The position numbers were made by a program, and so were the translations under genes. Under the pieces are notes generated by a model that did no database searches, was not told the origin of the DNA, and was given only the letters and a program-made list of their open reading frames with translations. A stretch of DNA of 64,000 bases, taken from Sphingobacteriaceae bacterium. GTDB lineage: Bacteria; Bacteroidota; Bacteroidia; UBA7662. This document shows, piece after piece, positions 24,802-33,586 of the stretch. Within the stretch, counting starts at the first letter, position 1; each line of letters starts with the position of its first letter. The stretch spans positions 40,943 to 104,942 of the forward strand of contig PNNG01000038.1 in the NCBI GenBank assembly GCA_013824115.1. Direction: 5' to 3'.

Positions 24802-24817
24802 TACCTAAAACAGGGTA
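24802..24817. promoter_or_regulatory. NarL-like 7-2-7 inverted repeat upstream of the orphan HTH gene
   Basis: TACCTAA-AA-CAGGGTA matches the layout of the site at 24535-24550. Outer bases CGCTA (24792-24796) and TAGCG (24822-24826) extend the symmetry into a longer imperfect hairpin, so a terminator for the upstream response-regulator gene is an alternative reading. Confidence 0.4.
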
Positions 24818-24862
24818 TTTTTAGCGCCAAAAGGGGCCCTTTTACAAATGTTTGCAGCTATT

Positions 24863-25495
24863 TTATAAGAGCTTGTGCTCGAGGGCGTATTTCATTACCC
24901 CTACAACCGAATGTGCCCCAGCCTTGCGGAATATATTTTTGCGATGTGATTCCACCGTACGCTCGCTTATGAACAGCATATCGGCAATTTGTTTGTTCGA
25001 GTACTCTTTGGCAATGAGCTTCACAATTTCAATCTCACGCTCTGTGAGTGCACTGCTGTTGGTTTTTTGGGTGGCCTGCATCAGCTTAAGCGCAACTTCG
25101 GGACTCACATAAGTTTCCCCCAACATCACATGCCGCATGGCCTTTACCAGCTCCTCGCGCGAATTGCTTTTCATTACATAGGCTTTGGCGCCGCTGTTAA
25201 GCACATCACGAATGATTTCGGGCTCATCGTGCATGCTTAAAACCACAATAGGCAGGTTGGGGAATTTCACCTTCAACTCATTTAAAAAGTCGGTATGACG
25301 GGTATCGGGCAAGCTGAAATCCGACACCAACAAATCTACGTGCACATACGTAAGCAATTGCATGGCCATGCGGGCATCGCCTGCCTCAGCAACAATCTCC
25401 ATATCGGGCTCGCTTCCAAGCAAGGTTTTAATGCCATCGAGCAAGATACGGTGATCATCTACCAGCATTACACGCCAGCGTTTAGGTTCAGACAT
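24863..25495 (-). CDS. NarL/FixJ-family response regulator
   Basis: 210 residues: receiver domain with phosphoacceptor Asp59 (LLVSDFSLPD), the acidic pair in LVDDHRILL, Lys109 (AYVMKS), then a LuxR-type HTH (NKQIADMLFISERTVESHRKN). It is a DNA-binding regulator of two-component systems. The TPR histidine kinase two genes upstream has the HisKA_3 type that pairs with NarL regulators, so they likely form a pair. Confidence 0.94.
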   Translation of the reverse strand: MSEPKRWRVMLVDDHRILLDGIKTLLGSEPDMEIVAEAGDARMAMQLLTYVHVDLLVSDFSLPDTRHTDFLNELKVKFPNLPIVVLSMHDEPEIIRDVLNSGAKAYVMKSNSREELVKAMRHVMLGETYVSPEVALKLMQATQKTNSSALTEREIEIVKLIAKEYSNKQIADMLFISERTVESHRKNIFRKAGAHSVVGVMKYALEHKLL

Positions 25496-25563
25496 AGGAA
25501 GTTGGTTTTGTGCCGCTTTCGCTTGCAGCCAAATTAGAAAAACTTCTGATGCAAAAAAAGAAC

Positions 25564-26019
25564 CTATTTTTTGGGCTTCCGTAAGCCTGCAAAAAAATGA
25601 CGCAGTAAATGTGCTGCTTCGCCCTCCAGCATGCCGGTTTGATAGCGGGTTTTTGGATGAAGCAAGGGCCCATGCAACGAAAAACCGCGCTTTTCATCGG
25701 TAGCACCCACCACCACCCGGCTGACTTGTGACCAAAACAAAGCTCCCGCACACATCACACAGGGTTCTAAGGTGACGTAAAGCGTGCAATCAGTCAGGTA
25801 TTTGCCGCCCAGGTGATTGGCTGCCGCGGTAATGGCCTGCATTTCGGCATGGGCAGTAACATCATTGAGCTGCTCGGTGAGGTTGTGCCCCCTGCCAATG
25901 ATGCGGTTGCCCGAAACCACCACGGCACCTACCGGTATTTCTCCATTATCGGCAGCCTTTTGGGCTTCCTTCAAGGCTTCGCGCATCCAATGCGTATCGT
26001 CAAATTGTATGATGTCCAC
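25564..26019 (-). CDS. tadA: tRNA-specific adenosine deaminase-like nucleoside deaminase
   Basis: 151 residues with the zinc-dependent deaminase site His57-Ala-Glu59 (HAEMQAI) and Cys87/Cys90 (PCVMCAGAL). It converts wobble adenosine 34 of tRNA-Arg to inosine; guanine deaminases have a similar fold but different surroundings. The start is GTG 26019. A perfect TAGTTTTG -7 box (26024-26031) ends 4 nt before it and its TA comes from the TAG stop of the histidine kinase gene, so the gene may have its own leaderless promoter. Confidence 0.88.
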   Translation of the reverse strand: MDIIQFDDTHWMREALKEAQKAADNGEIPVGAVVVSGNRIIGRGHNLTEQLNDVTAHAEMQAITAAANHLGGKYLTDCTLYVTLEPCVMCAGALFWSQVSRVVVGATDEKRGFSLHGPLLHPKTRYQTGMLEGEAAHLLRHFFAGLRKPKK

Positions 26020-26028
26020 CCCCCAAAA

Positions 26029-27966
26029 CTACGGTTTTATGCCCGCAAGCGAAAGCTCGATCACCAGCGAGCTGCCTTTGCGGCCAGCCCGACTATCGAC
26101 ATAAAACTGCGCCCCAAGCAACGACAGCCTGCTTTTAATGTTGGCCCAACCGTGCCCTTTGCTCCGAGCAAGTTCTTCCGAATCAAAGCCTTTTCCATCG
26201 TCTTCAATCATCAGGCTCAACGATTCGTCGTCGGCCACTAAATTGATGGTACATTCAGTCGCCTGCGCATACTTCATCACATTGGTGAGCCACTCTTGCA
26301 CTACCCGATAAAGCAGCTGCTCAGCCTGTAAAGGCAACCGCGATGACATACCATGCGCCCGGCTATAAAGCTTTATTTGTGTTTGTGCAGCGTTCAATCG
26401 CTCGCTGAGTTCAGCCAGCGCATCGGGAAGTCCCTTTTTAACCAGGGTTTGCGGCATGATGTTGTAGGCCAAATGCCTCAATTCGCGGTATAACTCTTCC
26501 ACCAATTGTTGGCTCTTGCCATTTTCAGCTCCAGGTGCACCTAAACTCAATTTCAAGGCCGTGAGTAATTGTCCCATTCCATCGTGTAAATCTTGCGCAA
26601 AACGTGTTTTTTCGGCCTCCTGTGCCACAATCACTGCTTTTATTTGGTTTTGTTGCAGGCGCAATTCGGTAGCAATGAGCTCTTGTTGTTGCTTATAGCG
26701 GTAGCGCGAGCGCAGGGCCAAACCCAAGCTGAGCAACAACAAAGTGGCCAGCACCAGGGCACCGATCAGTAGGTTACGGCGCTGTAGTAAAATTTCTTTT
26801 TCTCGCAATTCAGCCTGACTGAGCTTGAGGGCCCGGTTTTTTTCGGCAACCTCAAAGCGGACTTCCAATTCGCGCAATCGCTTGTCGGATGCTTCCATAT
26901 TGAGGCTATCGCTGTATTGTTTATACAGTATATGTGCTTCTAAAGCCTCCGCTGGCTTCCCGGCAGCACGCAAAACCCACCAGCGGTTGCGGTAAACACG
27001 ATGATAGAGGCTATTCGATTTCAATGAATCGGCTAATTGTATGGCTATGTCGCTGTGATACAGTGCTTCGCGTATTTGGCGAAGCGACTCATAATTCACG
27101 GCCAAAAGGTTGTGAGCCAAGGCAATACCCATGCGGTCGCCAGCTATCTCACGAAAACGAAGGCTGTTTTGGGCGGCTTCCAAGGCCAATCCCCATTGCT
27201 CCAATCCCTGATATACACCTGCCAAATTATACAACGCCATGCCTTTCCCATAATCGCTACCTAAAGCCTGGTGAATGCTGTATGCCTGCTGAAACCAATC
27301 GATGGCTGCCTGGCTTTCACCCGCATCGCGCAGGGCATTGCCCATATTGTTGTAACAGGCAGCCAAATTGAAAGAGTCTTTCAAACTGCTGCTTATCGCT
27401 ATGGACTTCTCAAAGTAGGGCTTGGCTTTGTGGTACTCCTTTTTATCGCCATAAATAAGCCCGATATTGTTGTACGTATTGGCCAAATATCCCAGCGTTT
27501 TTTCGTTGCCTTCAAACTGCTTGAGCGCCATTAAATAATTGGCCAAGGCTTCATCGTAAATGCCCAAATTCCAATAACTCAAGCCCATATTGGTGTAGAT
27601 CGACCCCACCAAATCGCTGCGCTGCATTTTTTGAGCGGCTTTCATGCCTTCGCGGTAGGCCCCTAAAGCAGGGAGGTAATCGCCATTCACATCGTATACC
27701 ACCCCCATTTGATTGTAGAGATTGTAAAGTCCACGCAAAAATTGGCCCTTCTTGGCCAAAGCAATGCCTTCGCGGGCGTACTTCAATCCCAAATCGCGCT
27801 GGTAGCGGTGATGTGCCACCAAATAAATATAGGCTTCGGCCTTTTGGGTATCGTGCGGCGCTGCGCGGGTTACACGTAACAAACTATCGATAACTCCTTG
27901 TGGAGCTTGCGCCCCGGCCAGTAAGCCAAGGCAACTGAAATAAGCAATAAGTAGGATTTGTTTCAT
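26029..27966 (-). CDS. TPR-containing sensor histidine kinase (HisKA_3/NarX type)
   Basis: 645 residues from ATG 27966, chosen for its signal peptide (MKQILLIAYFSCLGLLAGAQ). Residues about 30-370 are tetratricopeptide repeats in the periplasm, then a coiled coil, one membrane helix (LLIGALVLATLLLLSLGLAL), a second coiled coil, the dimerisation motif FAQDLHDGMGQLL with the phospho-His, and a HATPase domain (IEDDGKGFD, GHGWANIKSRL). Common Bacteroidota architecture. The signal sensed is unknown. Likely partner: the NarL-type regulator at 24863-25495. Confidence 0.93.
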   Translation of the reverse strand: MKQILLIAYFSCLGLLAGAQAPQGVIDSLLRVTRAAPHDTQKAEAYIYLVAHHRYQRDLGLKYAREGIALAKKGQFLRGLYNLYNQMGVVYDVNGDYLPALGAYREGMKAAQKMQRSDLVGSIYTNMGLSYWNLGIYDEALANYLMALKQFEGNEKTLGYLANTYNNIGLIYGDKKEYHKAKPYFEKSIAISSSLKDSFNLAACYNNMGNALRDAGESQAAIDWFQQAYSIHQALGSDYGKGMALYNLAGVYQGLEQWGLALEAAQNSLRFREIAGDRMGIALAHNLLAVNYESLRQIREALYHSDIAIQLADSLKSNSLYHRVYRNRWWVLRAAGKPAEALEAHILYKQYSDSLNMEASDKRLRELEVRFEVAEKNRALKLSQAELREKEILLQRRNLLIGALVLATLLLLSLGLALRSRYRYKQQQELIATELRLQQNQIKAVIVAQEAEKTRFAQDLHDGMGQLLTALKLSLGAPGAENGKSQQLVEELYRELRHLAYNIMPQTLVKKGLPDALAELSERLNAAQTQIKLYSRAHGMSSRLPLQAEQLLYRVVQEWLTNVMKYAQATECTINLVADDESLSLMIEDDGKGFDSEELARSKGHGWANIKSRLSLLGAQFYVDSRAGRKGSSLVIELSLAGIKP

Positions 27967-28033
27967 AGGTCGGCCGCAAATTCCTGAATTCCAACGAAAT
28001 TCACAAATGCGCAAAAGCTGGTATTTTAGCCGA

Positions 28034-28783
28034 ATGAAATGTATTGCTCTGCTGCCAGCCCGTTTGGCCTCTACCCGCTTACCCGAAAAAATGCTGGCCG
28101 ATCTGGCTGGTAAACCGCTTATTGTACGCAGTTATGAGGCCGTGGCAGCAACTAACTTATTTGATGAGGTGTGGATAGTAACCGACCATGAGCGCATTTT
28201 CACCGCTTCCGAAGCCCATGGTGCCAAGGTATGTATGAGCAGCCCCAGCCATTCCAGTGGCAGTGATCGCCTGGCCGAAGTAGCCCGGCAACGACCCGAT
28301 GTAGCACTCATTGTGAATGTGCAAGGTGATGAGCCCTTTACTCAAAAAAACAGCCTCGAAGCTTTAATGCAGTGTTTCAACGACTCCGCTGTTCAGGTAG
28401 CATCGCTCTGCTGCCCCATAGCGAGCACGGCCGATTTCAATAATCCCAACCTCGTGAAAGTGGTAAAAGACCAAAAAGGCGATGCGCTCTATTTTTCACG
28501 GGCACCCATTCCATACCTGCGCGACGGTGCCCCATCACATCAACTCCCCTTTGCTGCCTGGCAACACATAGGCATTTACGGCTATAAACGCGATATACTA
28601 CTGCAATTCACCCAATGGGCACCCAGTCCGCTCGAAGAAATAGAAAAACTCGAACAACTGCGCTTGTTACACCATGGCATTAACATTCGCATGGCAGAAG
28701 TGCACGAAAAAAGCATCGGCATCGATACAGCCGAAGACCTCGAAAACGCCCGGCGCTGGTTCAGCGACCGTGCGCGTAGCTGA
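28034..28783 (+). CDS. kdsB: 3-deoxy-manno-octulosonate cytidylyltransferase
   Basis: 249 residues starting MKCIALLPARLASTRLPEKM, the nucleotide-binding motif of CMP-Kdo synthetase; VNVQGDEPF and IGIYGYKRD are also typical. It activates Kdo with CTP for lipid A core synthesis. A TATTTTAG box (one mismatch to TAnnTTTG) ends 4 nt before the ATG. Its 3' end overlaps the convergent OsmC gene by 23 bp. Confidence 0.95.
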   Translation: MKCIALLPARLASTRLPEKMLADLAGKPLIVRSYEAVAATNLFDEVWIVTDHERIFTASEAHGAKVCMSSPSHSSGSDRLAEVARQRPDVALIVNVQGDEPFTQKNSLEALMQCFNDSAVQVASLCCPIASTADFNNPNLVKVVKDQKGDALYFSRAPIPYLRDGAPSHQLPFAAWQHIGIYGYKRDILLQFTQWAPSPLEEIEKLEQLRLLHHGINIRMAEVHEKSIGIDTAEDLENARRWFSDRARS

Positions 28784-29174
28784 ACTGAATGTCTTGCCCG
28801 AGGTCGGGATGCAGGCTTTTGGCTACCGGACAAGTACGCGCCGTACGCTCAATCAACACCCGGTCGTGTTCTTTATAATCGCGTGGAAAACGCAGCAGCA
28901 CCTTTAGTTCGGAAATGCGTCGCGGGTCGGTGCCCATTACTTTCAGTACTTCTCCTTCCATACCCGACACATCTATTTGATGGGTTTGTGCCATGATGCC
29001 AATGACGGTCATCATACAACTCACCAAAGCCGACGAAACCAAATCAGTAGGTGAAAAAGCTTCACCCTTGCCGTGGTTGTCAACGGGTGCATCGGTAATA
29101 ATTTGACGGCCCGAACGTATATGTGTAGCCTGGGTGCGCAATTCTCCCAGATAGGTGATACTTGCTGTGTTCAT
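28761..29174 (-). CDS. OsmC family peroxiredoxin-like protein
   Basis: 137 residues with the two conserved OsmC cysteines (SALVSCMMTVIG and ARTCPVAKSLHPDL). OsmC/Ohr proteins reduce organic peroxides with thiols, and some act on persulfides. Convergent with kdsB. Confidence 0.9.
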   Translation of the reverse strand: MNTASITYLGELRTQATHIRSGRQIITDAPVDNHGKGEAFSPTDLVSSALVSCMMTVIGIMAQTHQIDVSGMEGEVLKVMGTDPRRISELKVLLRFPRDYKEHDRVLIERTARTCPVAKSLHPDLGQDIQFSYAHGR

Positions 29175-29224
29175 AAGTGCTAAATTAGAGAACTTTTAGC
29201 GTGATTGATTGTGTTAAAATAACC

Positions 29225-29983
29225 ATGCGCCTTTTTGTATTTGCAATGCTGTTGGCCAGTTTACCCGGGGCTGCACTGGCTCAAATGCCAGGGGGAGAGG
29301 TTGCGCCTGGTGGTCCTCAATTGAATTACTTCAAATACGCCACTGGCGGAGTAGGCATACACAATTTGGGCTGGTATGCCGGGGCCAAAATAGGGAAAAG
29401 CAAATCGCGGCTTACCGACCAAATTTGGGAATTCGATATGTGGCGCACCCGCCACCCCAAAGAAATCAGGATGAGCAATCCGCAATTTATCAATCCACGC
29501 CCCTACGTATTTGGCAAACTCAACGATCTGTTTTTGCTTCATGTTGGTTATGGACAGCAGAGACTCATTTTTGAAAAAAGCGAAAAAAGCGGGGTAGAAG
29601 TGCGTTACCAATGGTCGCTTGGTCCCAGCATTGCCTTCCTCAAACCCATTTATCTCGACATTTTATATCCCATCTCACCTGGCGACCCATTTACACTCAC
29701 CACCCGCACCGAGCGATACGATCCGGCCCGGCATTTTGAAAACAACATTTACGGAAGTTCGCGCTTTGGCACCGGACTCGATGAAGTGAGCGTTCAACCG
29801 GGTTTGTATGCCAAAGGCGGACTCATTTTCGAATGGGGCGCCTTTACCGAAGAAGTGCGGGTGTTGGAAGCCGGTTTGAGTGTCGACTGCTTTCCGCAGC
29901 GTTTGCCTGTAATGACGGCAACGCCCAATCCGCAGTTTTTCTTTTCTTTCTACCTGGGCTTTCAATTAGGGAAGCGCTGGTAA
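29225..29983 (+). CDS. Predicted exported or outer-membrane protein, unrecognised
   Basis: 252 residues from ATG 29225, the start that gives a clear signal peptide (MRLFVFAMLLASLPGAALAQ). The body has many short amphipathic strands with aromatic residues (NDLFLLHVGYGQQRLIF, VRYQWSLGPSIAFL) and ends FFFSFYLGFQLGKRW, a beta-barrel-like C-terminus with a final aromatic. I cannot place it in a family. It lies 17 nt before lipA on the same strand. Confidence 0.75.
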   Translation: MRLFVFAMLLASLPGAALAQMPGGEVAPGGPQLNYFKYATGGVGIHNLGWYAGAKIGKSKSRLTDQIWEFDMWRTRHPKEIRMSNPQFINPRPYVFGKLNDLFLLHVGYGQQRLIFEKSEKSGVEVRYQWSLGPSIAFLKPIYLDILYPISPGDPFTLTTRTERYDPARHFENNIYGSSRFGTGLDEVSVQPGLYAKGGLIFEWGAFTEEVRVLEAGLSVDCFPQRLPVMTATPNPQFFFSFYLGFQLGKRW

Positions 29984-29988
29984 TTGCT

Positions 29989-29996
29989 TAATTTTG
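29989..29996 (+). promoter_or_regulatory. -7 box directly before lipA
   Basis: TAATTTTG is a perfect TAnnTTTG box ending 4 nt before the lipA ATG, implying a leaderless or nearly leaderless lipA transcript if used. Confidence 0.35.
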
Positions 29997-30000
29997 AGCC

Positions 30001-30873
30001 ATGCAAGATACTTTGGTTGTTGATGTAAGGGAACAGCGCCGCAAAAAGCCCGATTGGTTGCGGGTAAAGCTGCCCACTGGCAAAGAATACCTCCGGGTGC
30101 GTAACCTGGTTGATCAATATAAACTGCACACCATTTGCGAAAGCGGCAATTGTCCGAACATGGGCGAATGCTGGGGTGCAGGTACCGCTACCTTCATGAT
30201 TTTGGGCAACGTTTGTACCCGCGGTTGTTCGTTTTGCGCTGTGGCCACTGGCCGGCCTACCGAGCTCGACCTCGACGAGCCCTACCGCGTAGCCGAAGCC
30301 ATCCGCCTCATGCAGGTGAAGCATGCGGTTATTACTTCGGTGAACCGCGACGAGTTGAAAGACCGTGGGGCCTCAGTATGGGCCGCCACCATCCGTGAAA
30401 TCAAAAGAGAAGCACCCGAAACCACCATGGAAACCCTCATTCCCGATGTAAAAGGCAATTGGGAAGCACTGGAGCTCATGATTTCTGAGCGCCCACACGT
30501 GGTATCGCACAACATGGAAACCGTGAAGCGACTGTACCGCCTGGTACGTCCGCAAGCCAAATACGAACGCAGTTTAGAGCAGTTGCGCCGCATCAAAGAG
30601 GCTGGCCTGCGCACCAAAACCGGCTTTATGGTCGGCCTGGGAGAAACCGAAGAAGAGGTAAACGAAATCCTCGACGATTTGAAAGCCGCTGGCGTAGATG
30701 TGGTGACCATTGGTCAGTACCTACAGCCCACCAAAATGCACCTCGAAGTAGCCGAATTTGTGACTCCCGAAACCTTCAAAAAATACGAAGAGATGGGCTA
30801 TGCCAAGGGCTTCAATTTTGTGGAAAGTGGCCCGCTGGTACGCTCTTCGTACCATGCCGAACGCCACATCTGA
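30001..30873 (+). CDS. lipA: Lipoyl synthase
   Basis: 290 residues. The auxiliary iron-sulfur cluster ligands are Cys46, Cys51, Cys57 ([12 protein letters not shown]) and the radical-SAM cluster ligands Cys72, Cys76, Cys79 (CTRGCSFC); the C-terminal RSSYHAE motif is present. It inserts two sulfur atoms into the octanoyl chain of lipoate-dependent enzymes. The next gene overlaps its stop by 1 nt (TGATG). Confidence 0.96.
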   Translation: MQDTLVVDVREQRRKKPDWLRVKLPTGKEYLRVRNLVDQYKLHTICESGNCPNMGECWGAGTATFMILGNVCTRGCSFCAVATGRPTELDLDEPYRVAEAIRLMQVKHAVITSVNRDELKDRGASVWAATIREIKREAPETTMETLIPDVKGNWEALELMISERPHVVSHNMETVKRLYRLVRPQAKYERSLEQLRRIKEAGLRTKTGFMVGLGETEEEVNEILDDLKAAGVDVVTIGQYLQPTKMHLEVAEFVTPETFKKYEEMGYAKGFNFVESGPLVRSSYHAERHI

Positions 30874-31166
30874 TGGGTATTCGCGGCAAGGAGCAGCCCC
30901 TCGGGCAAGTGCTCAACGAACTCATCGATGCCTATAAACTGCGCGGCAAGCTCGACGAAGTAGAGCTGCATCGTTACTGGCAACAACTCATGGGGCCGCA
31001 AATCAATGCCGGCACCGAAGCCCTTTATTTGCAAGGCGAAAAAGTGCTGGTGCGCCTTAGCAACCCCATGCTTCGCCACGAACTGCAGTTGGGCAAAATC
31101 AAAATTTTAGAGAAACTCAACGAACAATTTGGCAAAGACCGCATCAAAGACCTTATTTTTATCTGA
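30873..31166 (+). CDS. DUF721 (DciA-like) domain protein
   Basis: 97 residues with the DUF721 pattern (QVLNELIDAYKLRGKLDEVE, VLVRLSNPMLRHELQLGK). DciA proteins of this superfamily help load the replicative helicase in bacteria without DnaC; whether this short member does is inference. Translationally coupled to lipA by a 1-nt overlap. Confidence 0.82.
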   Translation: MGIRGKEQPLGQVLNELIDAYKLRGKLDEVELHRYWQQLMGPQINAGTEALYLQGEKVLVRLSNPMLRHELQLGKIKILEKLNEQFGKDRIKDLIFI

Positions 31167-31180
31167 ATTAGCAATTACCT

Positions 31181-31786
31181 ATGTCACAACTCGTCATCAT
31201 CCGTCACGGACAATCGCAATGGAACCTCGAAAACCGCTTCACCGGTTGGGTAGACGTGCCCCTTTCGGCACAAGGCATTGAAGAAGCCAAAGCCGCCGGC
31301 GTTAAGCTACAAGCCTACCAATTCAACGAAGCCTACACCAGCGATTTGCAACGTGCGCAACATACCTTGCAGTACATACTCGAAGGCATTGGCCAAACCA
31401 ACATCCCGGTAACACGCAATGTAGCGTTGAATGAACGGATGTATGGCGATTTGCAGGGACTCGACAAAGCCGATACCGCCGCCAAATACGGCGCAGAGCA
31501 AGTGCACATCTGGCGCCGCAGTTACGACATTGCCCCTCCCGGTGGCGAAAGCCTCAAGGATACCGCCGAGCGGGTGATTCCATACCTCGAAGCCGAAATT
31601 TTGCCCAAGCTCCGTGCGGGTAAAAACATCATCATTGCCGCCCATGGCAACAGTCTCCGCGCCCTGGTGATGTACCTCGAAGGCATGACGCCCGAGCAAA
31701 TCCTTGCCTTCGAAATTCCCACCGCCACCCCGCGCGTGTATGAACTCGATGCCGATTTGAAAGTGAATTCGGCCCGTTTTCTTTGA
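31181..31786 (+). CDS. gpmA: 2,3-bisphosphoglycerate-dependent phosphoglycerate mutase
   Basis: 201 residues. The phospho-His9 is in [19 protein letters not shown]; the second catalytic His is in [19 protein letters not shown]. It interconverts 3- and 2-phosphoglycerate in glycolysis. It is shorter than the enterobacterial enzyme (about 250 residues), which is usual in this phylum. Confidence 0.93.
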   Translation: MSQLVIIRHGQSQWNLENRFTGWVDVPLSAQGIEEAKAAGVKLQAYQFNEAYTSDLQRAQHTLQYILEGIGQTNIPVTRNVALNERMYGDLQGLDKADTAAKYGAEQVHIWRRSYDIAPPGGESLKDTAERVIPYLEAEILPKLRAGKNIIIAAHGNSLRALVMYLEGMTPEQILAFEIPTATPRVYELDADLKVNSARFL

Positions 31787-31817
31787 TTTAATCGTCTAAA
31801 GCCCATTCGCCAGGAAT

Positions 31818-32786
31818 ATGTCGCTACAATTCAGCTCCGACAAAGAAGCCGTTGATGCCCTTGCCCAACGCTACCAGCAAACCCTTGCCGAGGTAAAAAA
31901 GGTGATCATTGGTCAGGATGAGGTGGTAAAAGCCGTACTCATTTCGGTATTCAGCAACGGACATTGTTTGTTGGTGGGTGTGCCTGGCCTGGCCAAAACC
32001 CTCTTGGTGCAAACCATGGGCAAAGTGCTCGATTTGAGCTTCAGCCGCATTCAGTTTACCCCCGACCTCATGCCCGGCGACATCACCGGTTCTGAGGTAC
32101 TAGATGACCAGAAGAACTTCCGCTTCGTAAAAGGACCGCTGTTCGCCAACATTGTACTGGCCGACGAAATCAACCGTACCCCACCAAAAACCCAAAGTGC
32201 CCTGCTCGAAGCCATGCAGGAGCGCCAGGTAACAGTGGCCGGTAAGGTTTACGCGCTGCCCAAGCCCTTTTTTGTGTTGGCCACGCAAAACCCCATTGAG
32301 CAAGAAGGTACGTATCCCTTGCCCGAAGCCCAGCTCGACCGTTTTATGCTGAACGTTTGGCTCGACTACCCCAGCTACGAAGACGAGCTGCAGGTGGTGC
32401 GCCAAACCACCTCCGAAAGGCAGGCCGAAGCCAATACCATCATTGGTGCCGAGGAGATTTTGTACTTCCAGCAGCTCATCCGCCGCATGCCCATTACTGA
32501 CAATGTGCTGGAATATGCTGTCAAATTGTCAAACAAAACGCGGCCGAATAGTCAGTTCGCCACCCCCGACACAAATAAATACCTGAGCTGGGGAGCCGGT
32601 CCTCGTGCCTCGCAATACCTGGCCGTGGGAGCCAAGTGCCACGCTGCCCTCAACAACAAGTATTCGCCTGATATTGAGGACGTTCAGGCTGTTGCACCTT
32701 ACATCCTACGGCACCGCATTGTGATGAATTACAAGGCCGAAGCTGAGGGCTTGCGCACCGACGATTTGATAAAAAAGTTGTTGTAG
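31818..32786 (+). CDS. MoxR family AAA ATPase
   Basis: 322 residues. Walker A at 54-61 (GVPGLAKT), Walker B in IVLADEINRTPPK, sensor 1 in VLATQNPIEQEGTYPLPEAQ and the C-terminal lid. MoxR proteins assist folding or activation of partner proteins, usually with a DUF58 protein and VWA proteins encoded next to them; none is seen here. Instead a membrane metallopeptidase gene follows after 54 nt. Confidence 0.92.
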   Translation: MSLQFSSDKEAVDALAQRYQQTLAEVKKVIIGQDEVVKAVLISVFSNGHCLLVGVPGLAKTLLVQTMGKVLDLSFSRIQFTPDLMPGDITGSEVLDDQKNFRFVKGPLFANIVLADEINRTPPKTQSALLEAMQERQVTVAGKVYALPKPFFVLATQNPIEQEGTYPLPEAQLDRFMLNVWLDYPSYEDELQVVRQTTSERQAEANTIIGAEEILYFQQLIRRMPITDNVLEYAVKLSNKTRPNSQFATPDTNKYLSWGAGPRASQYLAVGAKCHAALNNKYSPDIEDVQAVAPYILRHRIVMNYKAEAEGLRTDDLIKKLL

Positions 32787-32840
32787 CCTGCACCAAAGTG
32801 GCACCTGCTTTGTTAAACACCTGACACAAAATTATACACC

Positions 32841-33515
32841 ATGTATATCGTACTCATGATTGTGATCATGGCAGCCAGTTGGGCTGTCGGAGCACGCTTC
32901 AAAAACCGCTTTAACAAGTATGCCGCCACACCGCTGAGCTCCGGCCTTTCGGGCCTCGAAGTGGCAGAGCGCATGCTCCGCGACAACGACATCCACGACG
33001 TTAAAATCATATCGAGCGAAGGACAGTTGACCGACCACTACAACCCCACCAACAAAACGGTGAACCTCAGCCACGATGTGTATTACGGTCGCTCTGTTGC
33101 TGCTGCTGCCGTAGCCTCGCACGAAGTAGGACACGCCGTACAGCATGCCCAAGCCTACAGCTGGTTGACTTTCCGTTCGGCCATGGTGCCTGCCCTCAGC
33201 ATTTCGAGCAAGTTTATGCCTTGGGTGTTGTTGGGTGGTATCCTTACCTTGAATGTATTTCCGAGTTTGTTGCTGATTGGCATTGTAATGTTTGCCCTCA
33301 CCACCTTGTTTACCTTCATTACCCTGCCGGTTGAATTCGACGCCAGCCGCCGTGCTTTGGCTTGGTTGAACACCGCCAATGTAACCAGCAGCCAGCAGCA
33401 TACCGAGGCGCAAGATGCCCTCAAATGGGCCGCCATGACTTATGTGGTAGCTGCATTGGCCTCACTTGCTACTCTGTTATACTATGTAATGATTTACATG
33501 GGCCGCCGCGACTAA
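32841..33515 (+). CDS. Membrane zinc metallopeptidase (YugP family)
   Basis: 224 residues. The HEVGH metal site is at His94-Glu95-His98 in VASHEVGHAVQHAQ, with a membrane helix at the N-terminus, further helices at about 115-170 and at the C-terminus. YugP-type proteases (COG2738) are membrane-bound and of unknown substrate. Ends just before a strong bidirectional terminator. Confidence 0.9.
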   Translation: MYIVLMIVIMAASWAVGARFKNRFNKYAATPLSSGLSGLEVAERMLRDNDIHDVKIISSEGQLTDHYNPTNKTVNLSHDVYYGRSVAAAAVASHEVGHAVQHAQAYSWLTFRSAMVPALSISSKFMPWVLLGGILTLNVFPSLLLIGIVMFALTTLFTFITLPVEFDASRRALAWLNTANVTSSQQHTEAQDALKWAAMTYVVAALASLATLLYYVMIYMGRRD

Positions 33516-33530
33516 GCGCAGCATTGCCTT

Positions 33531-33573
33531 CAACAAAAAACCCGCTTCTCGGAAGAGAGCGGGTTTTTTGTTG
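33531..33573. terminator. Bidirectional terminator between the YugP-family and gmd genes
   Basis: A perfect 16-bp stem (33531-33546 with 33558-33573) contains CCCGCT/AGCGGG flanked by A6 and T6, so each strand has a T run after the GC-rich stem. It separates two convergent genes. Confidence 0.88.
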
Positions 33574-33586
33574 GTCTGGGGTAAGC

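Noticed and set aside
24830..24843. AAAAGGGGCCCTTTT-like palindrome as a terminator
   Set aside because: The arms meet with only one base between, so no stable RNA hairpin loop is possible at that place.
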